Origin: Pseudomonas sichuanensis
GTDB lineage: Bacteria > Pseudomonadota > Gammaproteobacteria > Pseudomonadales > Pseudomonadaceae
DNA: 64,000 bases
Direction of reading: 5' to 3'
Assembly: GCF_003231305.1 (NCBI RefSeq)
Contig: NZ_QKVM01000030.1
Coordinates: 1-64,000 of the forward strand
In this document: positions 24,816 through 38,037 of the stretch, piece after piece
Layout of the letters: the number at the start of each line of letters is the position of its first letter
Position numbering within the stretch: the stretch's first letter is position 1
Notes under the pieces: generated by a model
The model's input: the letters and a program-made list of their open reading frames with translations, nothing else
Told to the model about the DNA's origin: nothing
Database searches by the model: none
Position numbers and translations under genes: made by a program

Positions 24816-26057
24816 ATGGATCACTCACTCAAACCCTTGCGCTTCCCCCTCGCTGCCCTGGCAGTGGTGGTGCTCAGCGCCTGTGGCCGCACACCAGACG
24901 CCATGCAGGCTCCCGCCGCACCCAAGGTCAGCGTCGCCAAGGTGATCGAGCAGCCGATCAACGAATGGGACGAGTTCACCGGCCGCCTGGAAGCGCCGGA
25001 AACCGTCGAGGTGCGCCCGCGGGTCTCTGGCCAGATCGACCTGGTGGCCTTCACCGAAGGCGCCCAGGTGAAAAAAGGCGACCTGCTGTTCCAGATCGAC
25101 CCACGCCCGTTCCAGGCTGAGGTACGCCGCCTCGAAGCCCAGGTGCAGCAGGCCAAGGCCACCGCCATCCGCAGCGCCAACGAGGCCCGCCGTGGCGAGC
25201 GCCTGCGCGACAGCAACGCGATCTCCGCCGAGCTTGCCGAGTCGCGCAGCAGCGCCGCTGCCGAAGCCCGTGCCGGGGTCGATGCCATCCAGGCACAACT
25301 GGACCTGGCCCGCCTGAACCTGAGCTTCACCCGGGTCACCGCGCCGATCAGCGGCCGCGTCAGCCGCGCCCAGTTCACCGCCGGCAACATCGTCAGCGCC
25401 GACGTCACGCCGCTGACCAGCGTGGTCTCCACCGACAAGGTGTACGCCTACTTCGACGCCGACGAGCGCGTGTACCTCAAGTACACCCAGCTGGCGCGTG
25501 AAGGCCAGCGCGGCCAGAGCACCCCGGTGTACCTGGGCCTGACCAACGAAACCGGCAACCCGCACCTGGGCCAGATGAACTTCGTCGACAACCAGGTCAA
25601 CCCGCGCACCGGCACCATCCGTGGCCGCGCCGTGTTCGACAACCGCGACGGCCAGTTCACCCCCGGCCTGTACGCACGCCTGAAGCTGGTCGGCAGCGCC
25701 CAGTACGACGCCGTGCTGATCAACGACGAAGCCGTCGGCACCGACCTTGGCAAGAAGTTCGTGCTGGTCATGGACAAGGACAACAAGGCCGCCTACCGCG
25801 CCGTGGAACTCGGGCCGAAGCTCGAAGGCCTGCGCATCGTGCGCAGCGGCCTGGGCAAGGACGACCGCATCGTGGTCAAGGGCTTGCAGCGTGTGCGCCC
25901 AGGCTCGCCAGTCACTCCGGAGGAAACCCAGATGGCCAGCGAACAGACCCTCGCCGCCCTCGCCCAGCAGCGCCAGGCCCTCGAAGCCAGCAACCCGGCG
26001 CCCAAAGTCGCGGGTGCCAACGTCAAAGTCGCCAGCGCCCAAGCGCCACGCGGTTAA
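24816..26057 (+). CDS. mexE: RND efflux periplasmic adaptor (MexE-type)
   Basis: 413 residues from ATG 24816 (MDHSLKPLRF). A lipoprotein signal ends at the lipobox VVLSAC. A membrane fusion protein fold follows: barrel-sandwich (RVSGQIDLVAFTEGAQVKKG), coiled-coil hairpin (about 100-165), second half of the lipoyl motif (VTAPISGRVSRAQFTAG), then beta-barrel. It links the inner-membrane pump to the outer-membrane channel. It is first in a tight three-gene operon with mexF and oprN (gaps of 12 bases and an overlap of 4). The family exports chloramphenicol, quinolones and trimethoprim in P. aeruginosa. The activator gene mexT is not next to it. Confidence 0.9.
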   Translation: MDHSLKPLRFPLAALAVVVLSACGRTPDAMQAPAAPKVSVAKVIEQPINEWDEFTGRLEAPETVEVRPRVSGQIDLVAFTEGAQVKKGDLLFQIDPRPFQAEVRRLEAQVQQAKATAIRSANEARRGERLRDSNAISAELAESRSSAAAEARAGVDAIQAQLDLARLNLSFTRVTAPISGRVSRAQFTAGNIVSADVTPLTSVVSTDKVYAYFDADERVYLKYTQLAREGQRGQSTPVYLGLTNETGNPHLGQMNFVDNQVNPRTGTIRGRAVFDNRDGQFTPGLYARLKLVGSAQYDAVLINDEAVGTDLGKKFVLVMDKDNKAAYRAVELGPKLEGLRIVRSGLGKDDRIVVKGLQRVRPGSPVTPEETQMASEQTLAALAQQRQALEASNPAPKVAGANVKVASAQAPRG

Positions 26058-26069
26058 GGGACAACACCG

Positions 26070-29000
26070 ATGAACTTCTCGAAATTCTTCATTACCCGGC
26101 CGATCTTCGCCGCGGTGCTGTCGCTGGTGCTGCTGATCGCGGGCTCGATCTCGCTGTTCCAGCTGCCGATCAGCGAATACCCCGAAGTGGTACCGCCCAC
26201 TGTGGTGGTGCGCGCCAACTTCCCCGGCGCCAACCCCAAGGTCATCGGCGAAACCGTCGCCGCACCGCTGGAGCAGGCCATCACCGGTGTCGAGAACATG
26301 CTGTACATGTCCTCGCAGTCCACCGCCGACGGCAAGCTCACCCTGACCATCACCTTCGCCCTGGGCACCGACCTGGACAACGCCCAGGTACAGGTGCAGA
26401 ACCGCGTGACCCGTACCCAGCCCAAGCTGCCGGAAGAAGTGACGCGTATCGGTATCACCGTCGACAAGGCCTCGCCCGACCTGACCATGGTCGTGCACCT
26501 GACCTCGCCGGATAACCGCTACGACATGCTCTACCTGTCCAACTACGCCATCCTCAACATCAAGGACGAGCTCGCTCGCCTGGGTGGCGTGGGCGACGTG
26601 CAACTGTTCGGCATGGGCGACTACTCGCTGCGGGTATGGCTCGACCCGAACAAGACCGCTTCGCGCAACCTGACCGCCAGCGATGTGGTGGCCGCGATTC
26701 GCGAACAGAACCGCCAGGTCGCCGCCGGTCAACTGGGCGCCCCGCCCGCCCCCGGCTCCACCAGCTTCCAGCTGTCGATCAACACCCAGGGGCGCCTGGT
26801 CAACGAGGAAGAGTTCGAGAACATCATCATCCGTGCGGGTGCCGATGGCGAAATCACCCGCCTGAAGGACATCGCCCGGGTCGAACTCGGCTCCAGCCAG
26901 TACGCCCTGCGCTCGCTGCTGAACAACCAGCCGGCCGTGGCCATCCCGATCTTCCAGCGCCCAGGCTCCAACGCCATCGATATCTCCGACGAAGTGCGGG
27001 CGAAGATGGCCGAGCTGAAGAAAGACTTCCCCGAAGGCATGGACTACAGCATCGTCTATGACCCGACCGTGTTCGTCCGCGGCTCCATCGAGGCCGTGGT
27101 GCACACCCTGTTCGAAGCGCTGATCCTGGTGGTACTGGTCGTCATCCTGTTCCTGCAGACCTGGCGCGCCTCGATCATCCCGTTGCTGGCCGTGCCGGTA
27201 TCGCTGATCGGTACCTTCGCGGTGATGCACCTGTTCGGCTTCTCGCTCAACGCCCTGTCGCTGTTCGGCCTGGTGCTGGCCATCGGTATCGTGGTGGACG
27301 ACGCCATCGTGGTGGTGGAGAACGTCGAGCGCAACATCGGGCTGGGTCTGAAACCGCTGCAAGCCACGCAAAAGGCCATGAGCGAAGTGACTGGGCCGAT
27401 CATCGCCACGGCGCTGGTGCTGTGCGCCGTGTTCGTGCCGGCGGCGTTCATCTCTGGCCTTACCGGGCAGTTCTACAAGCAGTTCGCCCTGACCATCGCC
27501 ATCTCCACCGTGATCTCGGCGTTCAACTCGCTGACCCTGTCGCCGGCCCTGGCCGCCGTGCTGCTCAAGGACCACCATGCACCCAAGGACCGTTTCTCGC
27601 GGTTCCTGGAAAAACTGCTGGGCAGCTGGCTGTTCGCCCCGTTCAACCGCTTCTTCGACCGCGCCAGCCATGGCTACGTCGGTGGCGTGCGCCGGGTCAT
27701 CCGCTCCAGCGGCATCGCCCTGTTCGTCTACGCAGGCCTCATGGGCCTGACCTACCTGGGCTTCTCGAGCACCCCGACCGGCTTCGTCCCGGCCCAGGAC
27801 AAGCAGTACCTGGTGGCCTTCGCCCAGTTGCCGGACGCGGCCAGCCTGGACCGCACCGAGGCGGTGATCAAGCGCATGAGCGAGATCGCCCTCAAGCAAC
27901 CGGGCGTGGCCGATTCGGTGGCCTTCCCGGGCCTGTCGATCAACGGTTTCACCAACAGCCCCAACAGCGGCATCGTGTTCACCCCGCTCAAGCCGTTTGA
28001 CGAGCGCAAGGACCCGAGCCAGTCGGCGGCGGCCATCGCGGCAGCCTTGAACGCCCAGTTCGCCGATATCCAGGACGCCTACATCGCGATCTTCCCGCCA
28101 CCGCCGGTACAAGGCCTTGGCACCATCGGCGGCTTCCGCCTGCAGATCGAGGACCGTGGCAACCTGGGCTACGAAGCGCTGTACAAAGAGACCCAGAACA
28201 TCATCGCCAAGAGCCACAACGTGCCGGAACTGGCGGGCCTGTTCACCAGCTACCAGGTCAACGTGCCCCAGGTCGATGCCGCCATCGACCGGGAAAAGGC
28301 CAAGACCCACGGCGTGGCGATCACCGACATCTTCGACACCCTGCAGGTCTACCTGGGTTCGCTGTACACCAACGACTTCAACCGCTTTGGCCGCACCTAC
28401 CAGGTCAACGTCCAGGCCGAACAGCAGTTCCGCCTCGACGCCGAGCAGATCGGCCAGCTGAAGGTGCGCAACAACCAGGGCGAGATGATCCCGCTGGCGA
28501 CCTTCCTCAAGGTCAGCGATACCTCGGGGCCTGACCGCGTCATGCACTACAACGGCTTCATCACCGCCGAGATCAATGGCGCCGCAGCCCCTGGCTACAG
28601 CTCCGGCCAGGCCGAGGCGGCGATCGAGAAACTGCTCAAGGAAGAGCTGCCCAACGGCATGACCTTCGAGTGGACCGACCTGACCTACCAGCAGATCCTC
28701 TCGGGCAACACCGCGCTGTTCGTGTTCCCGCTGTGCGTGCTGCTGGCGTTCCTGGTGCTGGCGGCCCAGTACGAAAGCTGGAGCCTGCCGCTGGCGGTGA
28801 TCCTGATCGTGCCGATGACCCTGCTGTCGGCCATCACCGGCGTGATCGTCTCGGGTGGCGACAACAACATCTTCACCCAGATCGGTTTGATCGTACTGGT
28901 GGGCCTGGCATGCAAGAACGCGATCCTGATCGTCGAGTTCGCCAAGGATGAACAGGCCAAGGGCCTCGACCCGCTGGCTGCGGTACTGGAAGCCTGCCGC

Positions 29001-29249
29001 CTGCGCCTGCGGCCGATCCTGATGACCTCGATCGCCTTCATCATGGGTGTGGTGCCGCTGGTGTTCAGCTCCGGTGCCGGCTCGGAAATGCGTCACGCCA
29101 TGGGTGTGGCGGTGTTCTCGGGGATGATCGGGGTGACCGTGTTCGGCCTGTTCCTGACCCCGGTGTTCTTCTTCCTGATCCGCCGCTTCGTCGAGCGTCG
29201 CCAGGCCCGCAAGGCCGAGCGCGCACTGCCGCTGGAGAACCACGCATGA
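26070..29249 (+). CDS. mexF: RND efflux transporter (MexF-type)
   Basis: 1059 residues, the standard HAE1 size. The N-terminus MNFSKFFITRPIFAAVLSLV is the family opening. The proton-relay Asp pair is in GIVVDDAIVVVENVER (TM4), and TM10 has GLACKNAILIVEFAKD. Two large periplasmic loops (about 40-330 and 560-870) form the porter and docking domains. It pumps hydrophobic drugs out using the proton gradient, working with MexE and OprN. The start ATG 26070 follows AAGGGACAACACCG. Confidence 0.93.
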   Translation: MNFSKFFITRPIFAAVLSLVLLIAGSISLFQLPISEYPEVVPPTVVVRANFPGANPKVIGETVAAPLEQAITGVENMLYMSSQSTADGKLTLTITFALGTDLDNAQVQVQNRVTRTQPKLPEEVTRIGITVDKASPDLTMVVHLTSPDNRYDMLYLSNYAILNIKDELARLGGVGDVQLFGMGDYSLRVWLDPNKTASRNLTASDVVAAIREQNRQVAAGQLGAPPAPGSTSFQLSINTQGRLVNEEEFENIIIRAGADGEITRLKDIARVELGSSQYALRSLLNNQPAVAIPIFQRPGSNAIDISDEVRAKMAELKKDFPEGMDYSIVYDPTVFVRGSIEAVVHTLFEALILVVLVVILFLQTWRASIIPLLAVPVSLIGTFAVMHLFGFSLNALSLFGLVLAIGIVVDDAIVVVENVERNIGLGLKPLQATQKAMSEVTGPIIATALVLCAVFVPAAFISGLTGQFYKQFALTIAISTVISAFNSLTLSPALAAVLLKDHHAPKDRFSRFLEKLLGSWLFAPFNRFFDRASHGYVGGVRRVIRSSGIALFVYAGLMGLTYLGFSSTPTGFVPAQDKQYLVAFAQLPDAASLDRTEAVIKRMSEIALKQPGVADSVAFPGLSINGFTNSPNSGIVFTPLKPFDERKDPSQSAAAIAAALNAQFADIQDAYIAIFPPPPVQGLGTIGGFRLQIEDRGNLGYEALYKETQNIIAKSHNVPELAGLFTSYQVNVPQVDAAIDREKAKTHGVAITDIFDTLQVYLGSLYTNDFNRFGRTYQVNVQAEQQFRLDAEQIGQLKVRNNQGEMIPLATFLKVSDTSGPDRVMHYNGFITAEINGAAAPGYSSGQAEAAIEKLLKEELPNGMTFEWTDLTYQQILSGNTALFVFPLCVLLAFLVLAAQYESWSLPLAVILIVPMTLLSAITGVIVSGGDNNIFTQIGLIVLVGLACKNAILIVEFAKDEQAKGLDPLAAVLEACRLRLRPILMTSIAFIMGVVPLVFSSGAGSEMRHAMGVAVFSGMIGVTVFGLFLTPVFFFLIRRFVERRQARKAERALPLENHA

Positions 29250-30661
29250 ACCTGCTCAAACCCCTGACCCCGAGCCTGTTGGCGCTGGCCCTGGCGGCCT
29301 GCGCCGTGGGCCCGGACTACAAGGCTCCGGCCACGGAGCCGGCCAGGCTCGACAGCAGCCTTGAAGCCAAGGCCTTCGACCGCAGCCGCTTCGAGAGCGT
29401 GTGGTGGAAGCAGTTCGACGACCCGGTGCTGAACCAGCTGGTGCAAGCCTCGCTGGACGGCAACCGCGACCTGCGCATCGCCTTCGCCCGCCTGAAAGCG
29501 GCGCGGGCGATCCGCGACGACGCCGCCAACGACCAGTTGCCGGTGGTCACCAGCCGCGCCAGCAGCGACCTGGGCAAGGGCCAGATCCCCGGCCAGACCG
29601 AGCGCCGGGTCAATAGCGAGCGTTACGACCTGGGGCTGGACATGGCCTGGGAGCTCGACCTGTTCGGCCGTATCCAGCGCCAGATCGAAGCCAGCGAAGC
29701 CCAGGAAGCGGCCGCCGAGGCCGACCTGCAGCAGCTGCAGGTGAGCCTGATCGCCGAGCTGGTGGATGCCTACGGCCAATTGCGCGGCGCCCAACTGCGC
29801 GAGCAGATCGCCGTGGCCAACCTCAAGACCCAGCAGCAATCGCGCGACATTACCGTCACCCTGCGTGACACCGGGGTCGGCAACGAGCTCGATGTGGTGC
29901 GCGCCGACGCCCGCCTGGCCGGTGTCGAAGCCACCGTGCCGCAGTTGCAGGCGGTGCAGGTGCGGGCAAAGAACCGCATCGCCACCCTGCTCGGCCAGCG
30001 CCCGGACGCCCTGACCGTGGACCTGTCGCCCAAGGCCCTGCCGGCCATCGCCAAGGCCCTGCCGGTGGGCGACCCCGGCGAGCTGCTGCGCCGCCGCCCG
30101 GACATCCGCAGCGCCGAACGCCAGTTGGCCGCGGCTACCGCCAATGTGGGCGTGGCCACCGCCGACCTGTTCCCACGGGTGAGTCTCAGCGGTTTCCTCG
30201 GTTTCACCGCCGCGCGCGGCTCGCAGATCGGCTCGGCCGCCTCCAACGCCTGGGCGCTGGGCCCGAGCATCACTTGGGCGGCATTCGACCTGGGCAGCGT
30301 GCGCGCCCGCCTGCGTGGCGCCAAGGCCGATGCCGACGGCGCGCTGGCCAACTATGAGCAGCAAGTGCTGCTGGCCCTGGAAGAGTCGGCCAACGCCTTC
30401 AGCGACTACGGCAAGCGCCAGCAGCGCTTGCTGGCGCTGATGCGCCAGAGCGATGCCAGCCGCAAGGCCGCCGAGCTGGCCTCGGTGCGCTACCGCGAAG
30501 GGACGGTGGATTACCTGGTGCTGCTCGATGCCGAGCGCGAACGCCTGAGCGCCGAAGACGCCCAGGCCCAGGGCGAGGTCGAGCTGTACAGCGGCATCGT
30601 GGCGATCTACAAGGCCCTGGGCGGTGGCTGGCAGCCGGAGGTGGTGGCCAGTACACGCTGA
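29246..30661 (+). CDS. oprN: Outer-membrane efflux channel lipoprotein (OprN/OprM family)
   Basis: 471 residues. A lipoprotein signal ends at LALAAC, so the protein is anchored by an acylated Cys. It contains the two repeated outer membrane efflux domains of the TolC fold (DMAWELDLFGRIQRQIE in repeat 1, SITWAAFDLGSVRARLRG in repeat 2). The start overlaps the mexF stop by ATGA, ensuring coupled translation. It forms the exit duct of the tripartite pump. A strong terminator follows at 30713. Confidence 0.92.
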   Translation: MNLLKPLTPSLLALALAACAVGPDYKAPATEPARLDSSLEAKAFDRSRFESVWWKQFDDPVLNQLVQASLDGNRDLRIAFARLKAARAIRDDAANDQLPVVTSRASSDLGKGQIPGQTERRVNSERYDLGLDMAWELDLFGRIQRQIEASEAQEAAAEADLQQLQVSLIAELVDAYGQLRGAQLREQIAVANLKTQQQSRDITVTLRDTGVGNELDVVRADARLAGVEATVPQLQAVQVRAKNRIATLLGQRPDALTVDLSPKALPAIAKALPVGDPGELLRRRPDIRSAERQLAAATANVGVATADLFPRVSLSGFLGFTAARGSQIGSAASNAWALGPSITWAAFDLGSVRARLRGAKADADGALANYEQQVLLALEESANAFSDYGKRQQRLLALMRQSDASRKAAELASVRYREGTVDYLVLLDAERERLSAEDAQAQGEVELYSGIVAIYKALGGGWQPEVVASTR

Positions 30662-30712
30662 GTGACCTGTTGAATTGAAAGCTCCTTTGGTTGGATCCTC
30701 CCCCAACCGTTT

Positions 30713-30744
30713 GCCCCGATGGCCTTGGCTGTCGGGGCTTTTTT
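30713..30744 (+). terminator. Rho-independent terminator of mexEF-oprN
   Basis: GCCCCGATGGC, CTTG loop and GCTGTCGGGGC form a stem with a small internal mismatch, followed directly by TTTTTT. It ends the efflux operon. Confidence 0.88.
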
Positions 30745-30783
30745 ATGGCGGATTACAAATGCCACCGAATCAACGCGATCGTT

Positions 30784-30825
30784 TGTAGGAGCGGCCTTGT
30801 GTCGCGAAAGGGCCGCAAAGCGGCC
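30784..30825. repeat. REP element
   Basis: TGTAGGAGCGGCCTTGTGTC, then a GGCCGCAAAGCGGCC palindrome. This is the standard P. putida REP, placed at the 3' end of the minus-strand receiver gene. Confidence 0.7.
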
Positions 30826-30826
30826 G

Positions 30827-31204
30827 TTAACGCAACAACGCCTGAATCTGCTCATGCAGCGTATCCAGGTCGAACGGCTTGGCCAGGATCGGCGCCTTGC
30901 GCGCGATCGGGCTGCCCGACTCGAGGATCTCCGCCGGGTAGCCACTGATGAAGATAACCTTCAGCTCAGGCCGCAACTTCACCGCAGGCTCGGCAATTTC
31001 CACCCCGGTGATGCCGCCCGGCAGGCGAAAGTCGGTGACCATCAGGTCCAGGTGCGGTTTGCTGGCCAGGATCGCGAACGCCTGCTCGCCGTCTTCGGCC
31101 ACCAGCACGTGGTAGCCCTCGCCCGCCAGGTAATCGCGCAGGATCATGCGGATCGCCGGTTCGTCCTCGACGATCAATACGACATCTTGTGCATCTTCGC
31201 TCAT
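30827..31204 (-). CDS. Single-domain response regulator
   Basis: 125 residues, receiver only. The acidic pocket is VEDE, the acceptor is Asp58 in MVTDFRLPGG, and the Lys is in LAKPFD. It has no output domain, so it acts as a CheY-like shuttle or phosphate sink. It is the last gene of the minus-strand signalling block, 45 bases after the receiver-kinase gene. The sequence resembles receivers attached to FixL-type hybrid kinases. Confidence 0.85.
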   Translation of the reverse strand: MSEDAQDVVLIVEDEPAIRMILRDYLAGEGYHVLVAEDGEQAFAILASKPHLDLMVTDFRLPGGITGVEIAEPAVKLRPELKVIFISGYPAEILESGSPIARKAPILAKPFDLDTLHEQIQALLR

Positions 31205-31249
31205 GACAACGCCTTCACATTCAACTCAGATGGCAATCAGACCCCGGCA

Positions 31250-32476
31250 CTACGCCGAGGTTGCCTGTGTGTGGTCGCTTTGCTGCTGCACCCGTGGCAA
31301 CGGCAGGTAGACGCTGAAGGTGGCACCGCTGCCCTCGGCGCTGTCGACCTGGATCCGCCCACCGTGGGCCAGCACGATCTGCTCGGAAATATACAGCCCC
31401 AGCCCTAGCCCGCCACTGGCTTGCTGGGCGGCGACGCGCTCGAACTGCTGGAAGATCCGCTGCTGGTTCTGCGCACTGATGCCGATGCCTGAATCCTGTA
31501 CCTGGACGCAGGCCATGGCGCCCTCCTCGAACAAACGCACCTGCACCGGCTTGCGCTCGCCGTAGCGCAAGGCATTGGACAGCAAGTTGGCCAGCACTTG
31601 CTCAATACGGAATTCGTCCCACTCGCCGTGCAGGGTCTGGCAACGCTGCAGTTCGATGTGGGTCTCAAGGGCACTGGCCTGAGCACTGAAGTTCTGCACC
31701 AGACCTTGCACCAGCTGGCCGAGGTCGAAGGCCTTGGGCCGGATCGACAGCTTGCCGGTGCGGATGCGCGACACATCGAGCATGTCCTCGACCAGGCGGA
31801 TCAGGCTGTTGATCTGCCGTTCGTCACGCTCGACCATGGCCTTGAGCTTGTCTTCGCTGAACGCCGCCAGGTTGCCGCGCGACAGGTGCATGCGGCGCAG
31901 CTGGGTTTCCAGGATCAGGCCGTTGAGCGGGGTACGCACTTCGTGGGAGACGATCGACATGAAGTCGTCGCGCATGCGCACCGCCCGCTCCAGCTCGCCG
32001 CGCGCCAGCTGCAACTGCGCCAGCAGTTGCTCCTGTTCGGCGCGGCTGTGTTCCAGCGCCTGCAACTGGCGGTCGAGGGCCTTGCGCTGGCGGAACAGGT
32101 CGATGAACACCGACACCTTGCTCTTCACCGCGACGGTATCCAGCGGCTTGTGCAGGAAGTCCACCGCGCCGCTTTCATACCCCTTGAACGCGTAGTTCAT
32201 TTCGCGCCCGGCAGCGGTGACGAAGACGATGGGCACGTTGCGGGTCTTCTCCATGCCGCGCATCAGCTCGGCCAGTTCGAAGCCGTTCATGCCGGGCATC
32301 TGCACGTCGAGGATGGCCAGGGCGAACTCGTGGTCGAGCAGCAGCGACAACGCCTGTTCCGCCGACTGGGCCTGGTGGACCTCGCGGTCCTCGCCCTGGA
32401 TCAGGGCACCGAGGGCCAGCAGGTTCTCCGGCAGGTCGTCGACGATCAGCAGTTTGGCGGTGATGTTGCTTAGCAT
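31250..32476 (-). CDS. Receiver-histidine kinase (REC-HisKA-HATPase)
   Basis: 408 residues from ATG 32474-32476 (MLSNITAKLLIVDD). The order is inverted relative to normal hybrids: a receiver first (acceptor Asp in LAILDVQMPGMNG), a coiled coil (RKALDRQLQALEHSRAEQEQ), then HisKA with the phospho-His in SIVSHEVRTPL. The ATPase shows LLSNALRYGE, DSGIGIS and GGLGLGLYISEQ. It has no membrane span. The start overlaps the cheB stop (GCATGCTAA). It presumably receives a phosphoryl group from the large hybrid kinase of the same operon; that is inference. Confidence 0.88.
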   Translation of the reverse strand: MLSNITAKLLIVDDLPENLLALGALIQGEDREVHQAQSAEQALSLLLDHEFALAILDVQMPGMNGFELAELMRGMEKTRNVPIVFVTAAGREMNYAFKGYESGAVDFLHKPLDTVAVKSKVSVFIDLFRQRKALDRQLQALEHSRAEQEQLLAQLQLARGELERAVRMRDDFMSIVSHEVRTPLNGLILETQLRRMHLSRGNLAAFSEDKLKAMVERDERQINSLIRLVEDMLDVSRIRTGKLSIRPKAFDLGQLVQGLVQNFSAQASALETHIELQRCQTLHGEWDEFRIEQVLANLLSNALRYGERKPVQVRLFEEGAMACVQVQDSGIGISAQNQQRIFQQFERVAAQQASGGLGLGLYISEQIVLAHGGRIQVDSAEGSGATFSVYLPLPRVQQQSDHTQATSA

Positions 32477-33045
32477 GCGTGGGGTTCCAAGGTGGCGAGC
32501 AACTGCCCGATACCGCTCAGGGAAAGGATATGGTCGGGGTTGTGCAGGGCCAGGGCGGCCTCCGGCATCAGCGCGACCTGCGCATCGCGAGGGTCCTGGA
32601 CCACGGTCCGGCCGCCGCTTCGTTTGATCTGCAACAGCCCACGGGCGCCGTCTTCGTTGGCACCGGTCAGCAGTATACCGAGCAGACCCGGGCCGTAGGC
32701 ATCCGCCGCCGAGGCGAACAGGTAGTCGATGGCCGGCCGGGAAAAATGCACCGGCTCTTCCTGGCTGAGGGACAGCGTCAGGTCCTGCTCCACCGACAGG
32801 TGGTAGCGGGGCCCGGCGACGTAGATCAGCCCTGCTTCGATAGGTGCCTTGTCGCAGGCTTCGCGCACCGGACGGTGCAGGCGGCGCTGCAGCACTTCGG
32901 CCAGTTGGCTGTGGCGGTTGTCCGGCAGGTGCAGCACGCACAGCACCGGGATGGCGAAACCTTGCGGCAACGCGCCGAGCACGCTGAACAGCGCGCTGAC
33001 GCCGCCCGCCGAGGCGCCGATGACCACCGCACGCACGCCGTTCAT
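32470..33045 (-). CDS. CheB methylesterase domain protein lacking a receiver
   Basis: 191 residues, only the catalytic half of CheB. The active-site triad is visible: Ser in GASAGG (residues 10-15), His in CVLHLPD and Asp in LLTGANEDGA. CheB removes methyl groups from, or deamidates, chemoreceptor glutamates. The missing receiver means it is not controlled by CheA in the usual way. It overlaps cheR by ATGA and the receiver-kinase by 7 bases. No chemoreceptor, CheA or CheW gene is present nearby. Confidence 0.88.
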   Translation of the reverse strand: MNGVRAVVIGASAGGVSALFSVLGALPQGFAIPVLCVLHLPDNRHSQLAEVLQRRLHRPVREACDKAPIEAGLIYVAGPRYHLSVEQDLTLSLSQEEPVHFSRPAIDYLFASAADAYGPGLLGILLTGANEDGARGLLQIKRSGGRTVVQDPRDAQVALMPEAALALHNPDHILSLSGIGQLLATLEPHAC

Positions 33046-33863
33046 GACTTGCGGTAGATCCGTTCAGGCCGCACCAACGGCTCGAAACCGTCGCTGTAGG
33101 CCGAGAAATCCACCGACTCCTTGCTGCCCAGCACCAGGAAGCCACGGTGGCACAGCGACTCGTGGAACAACCCCAGGGCGCGGTCCTGCAGGGTCTTGTT
33201 GAAATAGATCAGCACGTTGCGGCACGACACCAGTTGGGTCTCGGAAAACACGCTGTCGGTGGCCAGGCTGTGGTCGGCGAAGGTCACGTTGTCGCGCAGG
33301 CTGCTGTCCATGATGGCGTTGCCGTAGGCGGCGGTGTAGTACTCGGCGAAGTCGCGCCGGCCACCGGCCTTGCGGTAGTTCTCTTCGTACTCGCGCATGC
33401 TCTGCAGCGAATAGATGCCCTGCTTGGCGCGCTCCAGCGAGTGCGGGTTGATGTCGGTGGCATACAGGATGGTGCGCTCCAGCAAGCCCTCCTCGCGCAG
33501 CAGGATGGCCATGGAATAGACCTCCTCGCCCGTGCTGCAACCGGCGATCCAGATCTTGATCGAGGGCCAGGTGCGCAGCAGCGGCACCACTTCGTTGCGC
33601 AGCGCCAGGAAGTGGCCGGGGTCGCGGAACATCTCGCTGACCGGGATCGTCAGGTACTGCAGCAGCTCCATGAACATGCCCGGGTCGTGCAGCACGCGCT
33701 CCTGCAGCGCGGTCACCGTGCGGCAGTCGAACTGGCGCAGGGCGTGCAGGATCCGGCGCTTGATCGACGCGCCGGAGTAGTCGCGAAAGTCGTAGCTGTA
33801 CTTGAGGTAGATCGCCTCGATCAGCAACCGGATTTCAATGTCGGTGTTGCGTTCACTGGTCAA
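33042..33863 (-). CDS. CheR-type protein-glutamate methyltransferase
   Basis: 273 residues. An N-terminal helical domain (about 1-75) precedes the SAM-binding Rossmann fold with IWIAGCSTGEEVYS and ATDINPHSLERA. CRNVLIYFN is the typical later motif. It methylates glutamates of signalling proteins. It has no TPR extension or C-terminal tether. It lies 4 bases after the hybrid kinase gene and overlaps cheB, so the three genes form one translational unit. Confidence 0.9.
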   Translation of the reverse strand: MTSERNTDIEIRLLIEAIYLKYSYDFRDYSGASIKRRILHALRQFDCRTVTALQERVLHDPGMFMELLQYLTIPVSEMFRDPGHFLALRNEVVPLLRTWPSIKIWIAGCSTGEEVYSMAILLREEGLLERTILYATDINPHSLERAKQGIYSLQSMREYEENYRKAGGRRDFAEYYTAAYGNAIMDSSLRDNVTFADHSLATDSVFSETQLVSCRNVLIYFNKTLQDRALGLFHESLCHRGFLVLGSKESVDFSAYSDGFEPLVRPERIYRKS

Positions 33864-33867
33864 GATG

Positions 33868-37335
<3,468 letters not shown>

Positions 37336-37592
37336 GTGATAAGGCCCGAGCGAATAAAGTCCATTGAACAGTGCTGGCGGCTACATCCTGCAAGTGTATG
37401 ACCCTGCGCCACACCGACCGGGAATACAGCGAGTCTAACCAGCTTTGGCGGTTCTGGCAGGGCATTTAGCCAGTATTTGAAGGCGCTGTGCGCCAATCGT
37501 TCCATCTGATTGCACACGCCGTTAAGCTGGGGAACTTCTAACCTGTCACGGGCACAGAGTAGATACCCCTTACGCGAAACAGGATCCGCACC

Positions 37593-37943
37593 ATGCATCT
37601 TCTGGTAGTCGAGGACGACGACATCGTTCGTATGTTGATAGTCGATGTGCTCGACGAACTGGGCTACAAAACCATCGAGGCGGAAAACGCCGCGGCTGCA
37701 TTGAAGGTTCTCGAAGATGCCGGGCAGTCGCTGGCGTTGATGATGACCGATGTCGGTTTGCCGGACATGCGCGGTGAAGAGCTGGCGGGCAAGGCCCGTG
37801 AGTTGCGGCCCCTGCTGCCTGTGCTGTTTGCCAGTGGGTTTGCCGAGAATGTGAATGTGCCGGAAGGCATGTACATGATTGCCAAGCCGTTCAGCATTGA
37901 TCGGTTGAGGGACAAGGTGCGGGAGATTCTTGGGGCGGGGTGA
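37593..37943 (+). CDS. Single-domain response regulator, divergent from the signalling block
   Basis: 116 residues, receiver only, acceptor Asp53 in MMTDVGLPDM and Lys in IAKPFS. It reads divergently from the large hybrid kinase across a 257-base space that must hold both promoters. It probably belongs to the same phosphorelay, as an extra CheY-like output. Confidence 0.85.
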   Translation: MHLLVVEDDDIVRMLIVDVLDELGYKTIEAENAAAALKVLEDAGQSLALMMTDVGLPDMRGEELAGKARELRPLLPVLFASGFAENVNVPEGMYMIAKPFSIDRLRDKVREILGAG

Positions 37944-38037
37944 GGTGGATGCTTTCTTCAAGGTCTGTTGGAGCACCTCGCAGCCCACCCCATCCCCATA
38001 TGCTTAAATAGCGCCCTTTGCCCCAAGGCCCTCCCCC

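Noticed and set aside
24825..29243. 1472-residue minus-strand frame opposite mexE-mexF
   Set aside because: It is antisense to a textbook RND operon. No domain is recognisable and there is no ribosome-binding site.
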